Shown here one piece after another: positions 22,761 to 29,825 of a stretch of 38,129 bases of DNA (positions within the stretch are counted from its first letter, which is position 1; the number at the start of each line of letters is the position of its first letter). Under the pieces are notes generated by a model. That model saw only the letters and a program-made list of their open reading frames with translations. It was not told where the DNA came from and did not search any database. The position numbers and the translations under genes were made by a program. The stretch is from a virus. The stretch covers positions 1-38,129 of IMG/VR virus record IMGVR_UViG_3300017708_002371; one strand, written 5' to 3'.

Positions 22761-23773
22761 ATCTTAATCCAACGTTCATTTGCAAGTGTCCATTGAACAA
22801 CCTCCTTAACACGATCACGGATATCTTTTGGTTGCCATCCCATTGCCTTCATCTTTTCACCAGATAATGCATAACGTAAGTCATGACCAGGACGTGCAGA
22901 GTGGAAGTCAACCATCTCATACTTAAGTTCTTTGCCCTGAGCATCAGCAATCATCTGTGCAAGTTGAAGATTGTTGAGTTCTTCTGCACCAACGATGTTG
23001 AACTTGGGACACCTTGCACCACCCCAAGTGTAAGACTCTACGTTCTTACCAAGAAGAAACAAAAGTGCATCTGCGACATCTTCAGCATGAATGTAATGCC
23101 GTGACCCAGGAATTTCCTTAGTTGGATCACTGTGAATCGTGATTGTCTCACCATCACGGGCACGTTTAATGCACATGGGAATGAACTTTTCTGGGTGTTG
23201 ACGTTGCCCAAAGACATTCATTGTGTGAGTAATGTATACGGGTACTCCGTAAGTGTTGTGGAAAGCAACTGCTAGTTCCTCACCACCTGCCTTAGTTGCA
23301 CTGTATGGGTTTGTAGAATTATAACGATCGTTCTCTTCATACAGAATACCATCTGGTGCAGGACCAAAGACTTCATCAGTACCAAAGTAAACAAATCTTT
23401 CTAGATGATCTAGACTACGGGCATAGTCAAGGATGTTGCAGGTTGCTACAACGTTATCCATGACAAATTCCATAGGATATTCGATGCTGCGGTCAACATG
23501 AGAACCAGCAGCAAGGTGAAGAATGTAGTCAATCTTACCAATGTCTGCAGCAATCAGTGGATTCACTGCTGCTTTTAGATCATGGAATACAATCCTCACC
23601 CGAGAACGATCCTCAGCAGAAAAATCTTTTAAAACGTCTTGAAGACGGTTAAGATTTCCACTAAAGTCCAGACGATCTAGCGTAACTACTTCCCAGTCTG
23701 TATTTCTCAGAATCTGTGAAATTAAATGGTGTGCAATAAAACCTGCACCACCAGTAATTAACGCTCTTTTCAT
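22757..23773 (-). CDS. NAD-dependent sugar-nucleotide 4,6-dehydratase (RfbB-like)
   Basis: A 338-aa extended short-chain dehydrogenase. The N-terminal Rossmann motif is GGAGFIAHHL (8-17). SHVDRSIEYP and the T132-D133-E134 triad in FGTDEVFG, with Y157/K161 in PYSATKA, are the hallmarks of dTDP-glucose 4,6-dehydratase. The C-terminal substrate region (NVFGQRQHPEKFIPMCIKRA, GSRHYIHAEDVADALLF) also fits. The product would be a 4-keto-6-deoxy sugar nucleotide; glucose as substrate is inference. ATG at 23773 is preferred to an upstream TTG. A sigma70-like promoter (23796-23824) precedes it, yet it follows the carbamoyltransferase genes directly, suggesting a shared glycan or nucleotide modification role. 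Confidence 0.85.
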   Translation of the reverse strand: MKRALITGGAGFIAHHLISQILRNTDWEVVTLDRLDFSGNLNRLQDVLKDFSAEDRSRVRIVFHDLKAAVNPLIAADIGKIDYILHLAAGSHVDRSIEYPMEFVMDNVVATCNILDYARSLDHLERFVYFGTDEVFGPAPDGILYEENDRYNSTNPYSATKAGGEELAVAFHNTYGVPVYITHTMNVFGQRQHPEKFIPMCIKRARDGETITIHSDPTKEIPGSRHYIHAEDVADALLFLLGKNVESYTWGGARCPKFNIVGAEELNNLQLAQMIADAQGKELKYEMVDFHSARPGHDLRYALSGEKMKAMGWQPKDIRDRVKEVVQWTLANERWIKI

Positions 23774-23792
23774 GTCTTTTCTCAAATACTTT

Positions 23793-25016
23793 TCAATTAT
23801 AACCTATATTGTTCTGTCTTGCAACCTCCAATTCAATCTGCTTTTTTAAAATACTATTTGGTAGTTGCTTTGATCCATGGTAAATATTTTTAAATGGATA
23901 CTTCTCCGTTGATTTTGTTTCATTATAGTAAAATAATTTTGCTGCTCCAAGAGACTGACAAGCATCACCTGCAATAGGATCAATAAAGAAGTTAATGTCA
24001 GGGAATTTTTCTTGGATGACTGAGTTTGCACAAATGTTCAATGCACAACCCCCAGAGAATACAATGTTCTTTGTGTCTGGTCTTAAATCAAGAACTTGCT
24101 GAACTCTCATGACTAAAACTTTCTCCATACAATCTTGTATTTCCCATGCAAGATCTGCTTTCTTTTGGAAATCGTCATGATGTCTAAGTTGAGGGAAGTT
24201 TGTTGTGTTGAATAGTCTATTACTATAAAACACATTCATGTTTGCCATTCCATTATCAAGAATGAATGATGGTAAGTCATCATTATGTTCACCATATGCA
24301 GCAAGACCCATCGTCTTTCCACACTCATCCCTAATCCATCCAAGGTGATATGTAACAGTTCCATACATCACACCAATGTCGTAACATGAATTGACATCAA
24401 TGATATCATTATCTGTCAACATCTCAAAGAAATTGTTTGGGAAATTGACTTGAATGAATCCTCTTGGTGATGGTGCAGGAACAATCAGATTTTTATAGAG
24501 TAATTTAAAATCGTTTGGATACTCTGCATAATACAATGAAGTACTCTCCAGGAACATGATGTCACTCCACTTCTCAGCATTTTCTTTGTCTTGATCAGAG
24601 AGTTCAATCTCTGCCAATTCCATAAGAGCATTAATTCTATAATCAGCACCCCAACCATCAATCACAATGACAGCAGCTTCATCAAATCCAGATGCATAAA
24701 AACCAGAAGCAGCATGGTAAAGATGATGTTCATCAACTTCAATGGTTGTTGTAATTTTATCCAGTTTGAATTTCCTTAAGATCTCTTCAATATCTCCAAT
24801 ATCTTTATCATCACCATTAGTAATTACAAACTCATCTATACCATATTGCTCATGAAACTTTAGAACAGGATCAAAAACACAAAGAAGTGAATTGTCATGC
24901 TTCTTACCAGAGAGTCTTTCTTCTAGAATAATTTCATGAACTTCTCCATTACGGAGCATGGTGACACCTGCTTCATGTCCACTAATTGAAAAACATACTA
25001 CATTATATTTTTTCAT
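23793..25016 (-). CDS. carbamoyltransferase N-terminal (Kae1-like) domain protein, pair B
   Basis: A 407-aa protein matching the N-terminal domain of NodU/TobZ/CmcH O-carbamoyltransferases. The ASKHA ATPase fold has FSISGHEAGVTML near the start, the iron motif H97-xxx-H101 in DEHHLYHAA, D120 in VIVIDGWG, GKTMGLAAYG, and IVFSGGCALNICANS. The domain transfers the carbamoyl group to a hydroxyl acceptor. The C-terminal YrdC-like domain is missing here and is encoded by the gene immediately upstream (25013-25570), overlapping by ATGA. So the enzyme is split and in reversed gene order relative to fused homologs. It is followed by the RfbB-like gene after 19 nt. Confidence 0.85.
   Translation of the reverse strand: MKKYNVVCFSISGHEAGVTMLRNGEVHEIILEERLSGKKHDNSLLCVFDPVLKFHEQYGIDEFVITNGDDKDIGDIEEILRKFKLDKITTTIEVDEHHLYHAASGFYASGFDEAAVIVIDGWGADYRINALMELAEIELSDQDKENAEKWSDIMFLESTSLYYAEYPNDFKLLYKNLIVPAPSPRGFIQVNFPNNFFEMLTDNDIIDVNSCYDIGVMYGTVTYHLGWIRDECGKTMGLAAYGEHNDDLPSFILDNGMANMNVFYSNRLFNTTNFPQLRHHDDFQKKADLAWEIQDCMEKVLVMRVQQVLDLRPDTKNIVFSGGCALNICANSVIQEKFPDINFFIDPIAGDACQSLGAAKLFYYNETKSTEKYPFKNIYHGSKQLPNSILKKQIELEVARQNNIGYN
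23796..23824 (-). promoter_or_regulatory. sigma70-like promoter of the dehydratase gene
   Basis: Minus strand: -35 TTGCAA (23819-23824), 17-bp spacer, -10 TATAAT (23796-23801). It lies inside the last codons of the carbamoyltransferase gene, 23 nt before the dehydratase ATG. Confidence 0.55.
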
Positions 25017-25570
25017 TTGACTACCAACATACCAGTATCAGGAAAATAAACATAATATAGATCTGATTTATTCAGAGATGCAATTGCTTGCTTTACAGTT
25101 TCAACTATCGGATCCCCAGCAAGATTAAATGATGTATTCAATAAGATTGGAACCTGTGTATTGATATAGAAAGTTTTAATTAGATTGTAGTAGTGAAGAT
25201 TTTCTTGTTCATTAACTGTCTGTATCCTACAAGTTCCATCTACATGAGTAATAGCAGGGATATATTCCTGCATAGTTTCTCTTACTCTAAGATTGAATGT
25301 CATATAAGGAGAACTCTTCATCCCAATCATATCAAACCATTTATCTGCATGTTCCTCCAATACAGAACCAGCAAATGGTCTAAAACTTTCTCGGTTTTTT
25401 ACAGTATTAACAATATCTTTTCCGTTAGAAATTCTAGGATCAAAAATAATAGACCTATTGCCCAATGCCCTAGGTCCGACTTCTGATCTTCCTTGATGTA
25501 TTGCTCCTATCTTTTTATCTAAGATTAATTCAACAACATCATCATATGTAACATCATATCTAATCTTCAT
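25013..25570 (-). CDS. carbamoyltransferase C-terminal (YrdC-like) domain protein, pair B
   Basis: A 185-aa protein equal to the C-terminal domain of NodU/TobZ enzymes: AIHQGRSEVGPRALGNRSII (signature GPRALGNRS), FRPFAGSVLEEHADKWF, SPYMTFNLRV, PAITHVDGTCRIQTV and LLNTSFNLAGDPIVET. In TobZ this domain makes carbamoyl-adenylate from carbamoyl phosphate and ATP, which is passed to the Kae1-like domain. Here it is a free-standing gene, with ATGA overlaps to both neighbours. It is roughly 45% identical by eye to its counterpart at 26809-27378. Confidence 0.85.
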   Translation of the reverse strand: MKIRYDVTYDDVVELILDKKIGAIHQGRSEVGPRALGNRSIIFDPRISNGKDIVNTVKNRESFRPFAGSVLEEHADKWFDMIGMKSSPYMTFNLRVRETMQEYIPAITHVDGTCRIQTVNEQENLHYYNLIKTFYINTQVPILLNTSFNLAGDPIVETVKQAIASLNKSDLYYVYFPDTGMLVVK

Positions 25571-26805
25571 ACACTGGGTCCAAAATAAACATGATCAAAT
25601 GGAAACTTTTCTTTACTCTTTGTCAATCCATACCATAAGTATTTTGCCGCACCAATTGCAGTTCCACCATCATGAGCAATAGGGTCAACAAAAAATTCTA
25701 CTTCTGGGAATTCCTTTGTATATTTATAGTTGTTAACGCAATTTAAAAAGTAACCACCAGACAACACAATCTTATTCTTACCAGTCATATCAATTGTTTT
25801 TTGTATCATTCTACAAGTATGTTTATATGTTTCTTCTTGTAGTTTATGTGCAAGAGATGCACACAAATAAGTATCTAAATCTGGCAATTCAATTTCAGAT
25901 TTGATATCATTATCATCCATAAAGTTTTCCATTGCCGATTGGATATTATCAATCGTTACCCAAACACCTTCATGCTCATAGAACCAATCACATACAAAAA
26001 TGAATTTATCTTTCTCATAGTTGTTTAGAATATGATAGTTCTGTTTGTATGAATCGGATGCAAGTCTATGTCCAGATAGACCCATCAATTTACCTGCTGC
26101 ATTTCCACTGTCCTCAAGTCCAAATACACCACACATTATATTGAATAGATCTCCACAACTTTTTGTTCTGGAGTAGATTTCATTCTTATTTCTTTTCCAA
26201 AATAATTCTCTTTCAGTATCAGGATCTTCATCATCCTCATCATCGTCTAACATAGAACAATGCTTAAACTTTGTAGAGAAAAGATTATCATAAGAACAAT
26301 CGAAGATACTTTCAATTTCTCTAAAAGGATATTCTGAATGTTTGGATGTTTCATTCTCTCTATATTCTACATCATAAGCACCACCACCATCTAGAACGAG
26401 TGCAGCTGCATCATCAAATCCAGATGCAAAGAATGCATTCGCAGCATGATATATGTGATGATTATTAGCATATATCATAGAGGTATTAAAAGAAATACCG
26501 TCTTTCTGAAGTGCTCTAATGATATTTGTCCTAAGAAAGTCATCGTCTCCAATTTCATCTCTACCATAAGAGGTAAAAATAATATAATCAATCCATGATG
26601 TATATTTTTTAATCACATCTGAATGACAATAAGTCTCAGGGAATTCACCACTTTCTTCATACTCGTCAAGCATTTCTGATACATCGTAACAACTCTCTAT
26701 CTTTTCACCGCACAGTCGTTCATCTTCAGCAAAATATACAATCTCACCATCCTTTAAAAGGCAGGTAGATCGGTCATGAGAGATATTGATTCCTAGAATA
26801 TACAT
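25567..26805 (-). CDS. carbamoyltransferase N-terminal (Kae1-like) domain protein, pair A
   Basis: A 412-aa paralog of the 407-aa protein. Motifs: GINISHDRSTCLL at the start, H116-xxx-H120 in ANNHHIYHAANAFFASGFDD, D139 in LVLDGGG, KLMGLSGH, and IVLSGGYFLNCVNN, ending DPIAHDGGTAIGAAKYLWYG. It differs from pair B by an acidic insertion around residues 190-200 (DDDEDDEDPD) and by GGG instead of GWG after D139, so acceptor specificity may differ. It begins 3 nt after its partner C-domain gene and overlaps the pair B C-domain gene by ATGA. Confidence 0.85.
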   Translation of the reverse strand: MYILGINISHDRSTCLLKDGEIVYFAEDERLCGEKIESCYDVSEMLDEYEESGEFPETYCHSDVIKKYTSWIDYIIFTSYGRDEIGDDDFLRTNIIRALQKDGISFNTSMIYANNHHIYHAANAFFASGFDDAAALVLDGGGAYDVEYRENETSKHSEYPFREIESIFDCSYDNLFSTKFKHCSMLDDDEDDEDPDTERELFWKRNKNEIYSRTKSCGDLFNIMCGVFGLEDSGNAAGKLMGLSGHRLASDSYKQNYHILNNYEKDKFIFVCDWFYEHEGVWVTIDNIQSAMENFMDDNDIKSEIELPDLDTYLCASLAHKLQEETYKHTCRMIQKTIDMTGKNKIVLSGGYFLNCVNNYKYTKEFPEVEFFVDPIAHDGGTAIGAAKYLWYGLTKSKEKFPFDHVYFGPSV

Positions 26806-26808
26806 TTA

Positions 26809-27378
26809 TTATACCTCGTTCTTTGCGTAAATTAGAGTTTCTTTTTCTGGAAGATAAAGATATTCAAATGATGATCTCTCTAGTGTAGATAATGCCTGCT
26901 TCATAGTATGAACAATTGGTTCTCCAGCAAGATTAAAAGATGTGTTTCCAACTATAGGAATTCCAGTTAGATTCTTATATGCTTTGATCAAATTATAGTA
27001 GTGAGGATTGTTCTTTTCACTTACAGTTTGAACTCTGCAAGTTTTATTTTTATGAATGATTGCTGGAATTTTCTTCAATTTATCTGGTCTTACATCAATA
27101 GCATAAGTCATGAATGGAGATTCTTCTATGGTTCCGTTATCAAACCACTCGGAAAAATCTTCCAACAAAATAGATCCAGCAACAGGTCTATACCACTCTC
27201 TCCTCTTTAGGATATTGACATGCTGCCACATCTCGTAAATACGTGGATTGAATAGGAATGATCTATTTCCTAGAGCACGTGGTCCTCCCTCATCAGAACC
27301 CTGATAAATGGCAACAACATGACCATCATCAATAAATTTAGCAATGGTAGAATATTTTACCTTTGGGATTACTTTCAT
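26809..27378 (-). CDS. carbamoyltransferase C-terminal (YrdC-like) domain protein, pair A
   Basis: A 189-aa protein, first of the four-gene carbamoyltransferase operon. It contains AIYQGSDEGGPRALGNRSFL, YRPVAGSILLEDFSEWF, PAIIHKNKTCRVQTVSE and VGNTSFNLAGEPIVHT, all hallmarks of the carbamoyl-adenylate-forming C-domain. Its partner N-domain gene follows after 3 nt. It is preceded by an ATAAATA late motif 21 nt upstream, at the ThyX stop, so the whole locus may be expressed late. Confidence 0.85.
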   Translation of the reverse strand: MKVIPKVKYSTIAKFIDDGHVVAIYQGSDEGGPRALGNRSFLFNPRIYEMWQHVNILKRREWYRPVAGSILLEDFSEWFDNGTIEESPFMTYAIDVRPDKLKKIPAIIHKNKTCRVQTVSEKNNPHYYNLIKAYKNLTGIPIVGNTSFNLAGEPIVHTMKQALSTLERSSFEYLYLPEKETLIYAKNEV

Positions 27379-27398
27379 CTGAAGAACTACTATATGTT

Positions 27399-28046
27399 TT
27401 ATTTATTATGCTCAGTCCACCCAAGTGCTTCAGCAATCACTGGAAACTGTCCAGCAAAGACACACTTACACTCATTGGCAATATCCATATGTTCTTTCTG
27501 TGTTCCATGAGCAGAACGCAGATCGATATAATGTATCCATGACCGCACTGAACCGCTCATGTAAATTTTTGTGGGAACTGCTAAAGGAAGCACAAAGCGA
27601 GCACACTCCTTTGCCACACCATGATCAAGCATGGTTTGATATAGATCCATAGCAGAAGCAAAATGCCTCTCGATAGCAATCTCAAACTCTTGCTTATGGA
27701 AAGCATCCAAATCATCAGTAGAGTTTTGACGATTCTTTGTATCTTGACGACGCAAGTCTGGAAGAGGAATCTTAGTTGCTAACATAGAACTATCAGCATA
27801 CCGTTGAGAAAACTCTTGGAATGTAAAAGATCTATGACGAAGGATCTGAGCTGCCAATCCTCTCGTGGTCTCAATCTCAAGAGTCATGAATGCCATCTCA
27901 AAAATACTCCAATGCTGATGATTGATGCAGTATTTAAGGAGACCAGCAATCTTTTCATTCTCCTGATTATTTGGATTACTTACACGGGCACAATATGCAA
28001 TATTCTTCTCAGCATCAGGTGTGACAGAGATCAGTTTAACGTTCAT
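27399..28046 (-). CDS. thyX: flavin-dependent thymidylate synthase
   Basis: A 215-aa ThyX (start MNVKLISVTPDAEKN; the longer ORF start would overlap the upstream gene far more). It has the ThyX motif RHR-x7-S (R70 H71 R72 ... S80 Q R82: RHRSFTFQEFSQR), plus HWSIFEMAFMTLEIETTRGL and the C-terminal SGSVRSWIHYIDLR. It converts dUMP to dTMP using methylene-tetrahydrofolate, FADH2 and NADPH. Common in cyanophages to sustain DNA synthesis. It overlaps the upstream small gene by 11 nt. Confidence 0.93.
   Translation of the reverse strand: MNVKLISVTPDAEKNIAYCARVSNPNNQENEKIAGLLKYCINHQHWSIFEMAFMTLEIETTRGLAAQILRHRSFTFQEFSQRYADSSMLATKIPLPDLRRQDTKNRQNSTDDLDAFHKQEFEIAIERHFASAMDLYQTMLDHGVAKECARFVLPLAVPTKIYMSGSVRSWIHYIDLRSAHGTQKEHMDIANECKCVFAGQFPVIAEALGWTEHNK
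27400..27406 (-). promoter_or_regulatory. late promoter motif ATAAATA before the carbamoyltransferase operon
   Basis: Minus-strand AATAAATA overlapping the ThyX stop codon, 21 nt before the first carbamoyltransferase ATG. This is the T4-type late element. Confidence 0.6.
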
Positions 28047-28215
28047 CTTTTTTAAATTGCTTACGACATTTCTTAACATCTTTGAGTTCTTCTTTAATCA
28101 TCTGATATGCATCTTCAGGTGACAACTTCTTTGCCATTTCCATAGCAGTGATGATCTCAACTCTTGTTCCGAAGTGCTTGAGTGCCTCTTCAAAACAGTT
28201 TAATTCTTCATACAT
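28036..28215 (-). CDS. small conserved cyanophage protein upstream of thyX
   Basis: A 59-aa protein from ATG at 28215 (MYEELNCFEEALKHFGTR); an in-frame GTG further up lies inside the previous gene. Helical, with the repeat-like ITAMEMAKKLSPEDAYQMI and a basic tail KKCRKQFKKDER. Function unknown. It is 2 nt downstream of the previous gene and overlaps thyX by 11 nt. Confidence 0.65.
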   Translation of the reverse strand: MYEELNCFEEALKHFGTRVEIITAMEMAKKLSPEDAYQMIKEELKDVKKCRKQFKKDER

Positions 28216-28217
28216 GA

Positions 28218-28406
28218 TTAAGCAGTCCACTCATCATCAGTGTACACCTCATCAAAATCTGAGACTGGAGCATAATAAGATTCTGGGTCATCAAAGTTCT
28301 CCTGCTTCGTTTGATATGCATTTACATCTGAGTATACTTCCGATTCCAGAGCATCGACCAGCAGTTTTAAATTCCTTACTATCAGTTTCAAATTGTCCTT
28401 TTCCAT
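28218..28406 (-). CDS. small conserved cyanophage protein, first gene of the thyX transcript
   Basis: A 62-aa acidic protein starting MEKDNLKLIVRNLKLLVDAL (helix), then Tyr-rich (YSDVNAYQ, SYYAPVSDFDEVY). Function unknown; similar proteins occur in many cyanomyoviruses. It is the first gene after the promoter at 28428-28457, 22 nt from the -10. Confidence 0.65.
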   Translation of the reverse strand: MEKDNLKLIVRNLKLLVDALESEVYSDVNAYQTKQENFDDPESYYAPVSDFDEVYTDDEWTA

Positions 28407-28427
28407 AGCACAAAATCTACTGTACTA

Positions 28428-28457
28428 ATTATACTCATAAAAAAAGGACCTGTCAAG
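28428..28457 (-). promoter_or_regulatory. early promoter with -35 inside a terminator hairpin
   Basis: Minus strand: -35 TTGACA (28452-28457), 18-bp spacer, -10 TATAAT (28428-28433). The -35 consists of the loop and first 3'-stem bases of the terminator at 28439-28466, and the T-run is the spacer. Confidence 0.75.
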
Positions 28458-28466
28458 CAGGTCCTG
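28439..28466 (-). terminator. rho-independent terminator after the DUF4278-like gene
   Basis: Minus strand AGGACCTG, loop CTTGA, CAGGTCCT (perfect 8 bp) followed by a T-run of seven or more. It starts 20 nt after the stop at 28486. Confidence 0.88.
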
Positions 28467-28485
28467 ATAGTCTAATACAAGTAAC

Positions 28486-28653
28486 TCACTTGCTGTAAGT
28501 ACGTCCACGATAGCAGAATGTACCGTGTGTTTCCTTACTCTCTACACAACGTGTCGAGTACTTAACACCACGATATGAGGTGTGAAGAACTTGTGCGTCG
28601 TGAAGTGCAGATGCCTTGTTGATCTGCTTTCTGATCATGTTTAGTGTATTCAT
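28486..28653 (-). CDS. DUF4278-like small protein
   Basis: A 55-aa protein starting MNTLNMIRKQINKASALHDA. The start at 28653 is set by AGGAGT 8 nt upstream; a much longer reading frame open above it overlaps the preceding gene and is not needed. The C-terminal part has the YRGVKY...YRGRTY repeat (TSYRGVKYSTRC, TFCYRGRTYSK) typical of the cyanobacterial DUF4278 family. Function unknown. It ends at a strong terminator. Confidence 0.7.
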   Translation of the reverse strand: MNTLNMIRKQINKASALHDAQVLHTSYRGVKYSTRCVESKETHGTFCYRGRTYSK

Positions 28654-28724
28654 TGTAGGTACTCCTGAAGTTGGGTGAAAATTAACCTTCTCATCTTTCG
28701 ATGGATCCGTTTTTTCCCGTTCCT

Positions 28725-28892
28725 TCAGTCGTTTGCGTCCCAATACCACTCACATTCTGGTGATGATTCCTTAAGGGTCTCAACCAACTCTACCTTCAAT
28801 ACAGAAGATAGATTCGCATTGTTCTCAATCTTCAGCATGATAGCATCAGTTTGAGTACAAGTGAGTGTTGTATAGAATAATAGTTCTAGCAT
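28725..28892 (-). CDS. small conserved cyanophage protein
   Basis: A 55-aa protein, starting MLELLFYTTLTCTQTDAIML and ending ECEWYWDAND. Helical with a hydrophobic N-terminus that could be a secretion signal or a short membrane segment. GGAG lies 10 nt before the ATG at 28892, and a strong promoter (28954-28982) with a structured leader is upstream. Its ending WYWDAND looks conserved in cyanophages (from memory of the family, not checked). Confidence 0.68.
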   Translation of the reverse strand: MLELLFYTTLTCTQTDAIMLKIENNANLSSVLKVELVETLKESSPECEWYWDAND

Positions 28893-28925
28893 GGGATGAA
28901 CGCTCCGTTCCGCGACTTACTTGCG

Positions 28926-28939
28926 TCTCCCTAAGGAGA
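28926..28939 (-). other. inverted repeat in the 5' leader
   Basis: TCTCC, loop TTAG, GGAGA on the minus strand, a perfect 5-bp hairpin about 15 nt after the -10 of the promoter at 28954-28982 and about 35 nt before the 55-aa gene start. It could stabilise the leader or hide a GGAG sequence; no known riboswitch pattern is seen. Confidence 0.35.
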
Positions 28940-28953
28940 TGAACGACAGGTCT

Positions 28954-28982
28954 ATTATAGACCGTATAATCTATTTAGTCAA
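28954..28982 (-). promoter_or_regulatory. early promoter with overlapping CTAAATA
   Basis: Minus strand: -35 TTGACT (28977-28982), 17-bp spacer, -10 TATAAT (28954-28959). CTAAATA (28972-28978) overlaps the -35 by two bases, as at the gp32 promoter. The ATG of the 55-aa gene is 62 nt downstream of the -10. Confidence 0.78.
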
Positions 28983-29010
28983 GTGTGTTTGTATCCCCAC
29001 AAACTATAAG

Positions 29011-29250
29011 TTAATGAATGAGTTCGTTGCGTCTCATATAATGAAGTGTGTCATGCATATTACCAAGATGCTTGGCACCAATAGAAACCTGAGGGTATGT
29101 TGCATCAGATCCAAACTCTGATTCAAATGCTCTTTGAGTAAAGTGTTCATTGAGTCTATACTCTAGGAACTCTCCACCTATTGACTTCAGTAGTGATGCA
29201 ACACGATCACACTCTTGACTACCGTTACTGTAGATTACTGCTGTCTTCAT
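29011..29250 (-). CDS. glutaredoxin-like protein lacking the CxxC motif
   Basis: A 79-aa thioredoxin-fold protein: MKTAVIYSNGSQECDRVASL, then FLEYRLNEHFTQRAFESEF and the cis-proline segment ATYPQVSIG, and a C-terminal HLGNMHDTLHYMR helix. At the place of CPFC in the other glutaredoxin (31564-31812) it has SQEC, so only the second cysteine (C14) remains. It could be a monothiol-like or non-catalytic, regulatory protein. Its stop lies 28 nt before the promoter region at 28954-28982. Confidence 0.72.
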   Translation of the reverse strand: MKTAVIYSNGSQECDRVASLLKSIGGEFLEYRLNEHFTQRAFESEFGSDATYPQVSIGAKHLGNMHDTLHYMRRNELIH

Positions 29251-29565
29251 TTAATCTCTTTGCCTCCAGTCATCGGGTTTGTCTCGTTGAAACCAATCTT
29301 TAATATCATCAGCACTGTTGAACCCCGTTTTATGATTGGATGGATCGGGGTCTCCTAGTCCCATCCTATTCAGAAAATCGTCTGTACTACCTTCTTCAAT
29401 GTCTTGTGCTGCTTGGCGTCGTGCTTGCTTTAACCAATCTCTTGCAAGAGTATGGGACTTAGCAAGTTTCTCTGCCCAGATCATGTCATCTAATGGGACA
29501 CTTTCTTTATTTGCGATACATCTACAGATAGACTCTAATCTAAGTCGGTAAGCAGTAGAAAGCAT
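29251..29565 (-). CDS. conserved cyanophage protein
   Basis: A 104-aa protein with start MLSTAYRLRLESICRCIANK at 29565, 1 nt after the previous stop; the longer open frame would overlap that gene. Helical N-terminal half (WAEKLAKSHTLARDWLKQARRQ), acidic C-terminal half (DDFLNRMGLGDPDPSNH, IKDWFQRDKPDDW). Function unknown. Directly adjacent to the glutaredoxin-like gene. Confidence 0.65.
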   Translation of the reverse strand: MLSTAYRLRLESICRCIANKESVPLDDMIWAEKLAKSHTLARDWLKQARRQAAQDIEEGSTDDFLNRMGLGDPDPSNHKTGFNSADDIKDWFQRDKPDDWRQRD

Positions 29566-29566
29566 G

Positions 29567-29761
29567 TTAATCTCGTAGTTTTTGTTGTAGATCTGAAACA
29601 CGTTGATACTCATCAAGAGCACTTTCCGAACGATATTTAAGAATAGATTGAATATCTTCTAAGATAATCTCTGCATCAACATAGTCATCAAGATATTTAT
29701 CAATCGCATCTTTAAGATAACGTAATCTATGCCACTCTGGACTGTAAGGTTTGTATTCCAT
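29567..29761 (-). CDS. small conserved cyanophage protein
   Basis: A 64-aa charged helical protein starting MEYKPYSPEWHRLRYLKDAI, with a likely coiled coil (DIQSILKYRSESALDEYQRV, SDLQQKLRD). Function unknown. It is the first gene after the consensus promoter at 29785-29813. Confidence 0.65.
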   Translation of the reverse strand: MEYKPYSPEWHRLRYLKDAIDKYLDDYVDAEIILEDIQSILKYRSESALDEYQRVSDLQQKLRD

Positions 29762-29784
29762 AATAATGCGTTTGATATTTTTGA

Positions 29785-29813
29785 ATTATATAGGTATCTT
29801 GACCAATTGTCAA
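29785..29813 (-). promoter_or_regulatory. consensus sigma70-like (early) promoter
   Basis: Minus strand: -35 TTGACA (29808-29813), 17-bp spacer, -10 TATAAT (29785-29790). It lies in the gap between the genes at 29826 and 29761, 24 nt before the latter's ATG. Confidence 0.85.
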
Positions 29814-29825
29814 TAAACACTTAAC

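Noticed and set aside
23793-27378. Carbamoyltransferase splits as frameshift pseudogenes
   Set aside because: The C-domain genes precede the N-domain genes, every gene has its own ATG with ATGA coupling, and active-site motifs are intact in both pairs.
28654-28749. Upstream extension of the DUF4278-like gene
   Set aside because: It overlaps the preceding 55-aa gene; the ATG at 28653 has AGGAGT at good distance and starts the family-like part.
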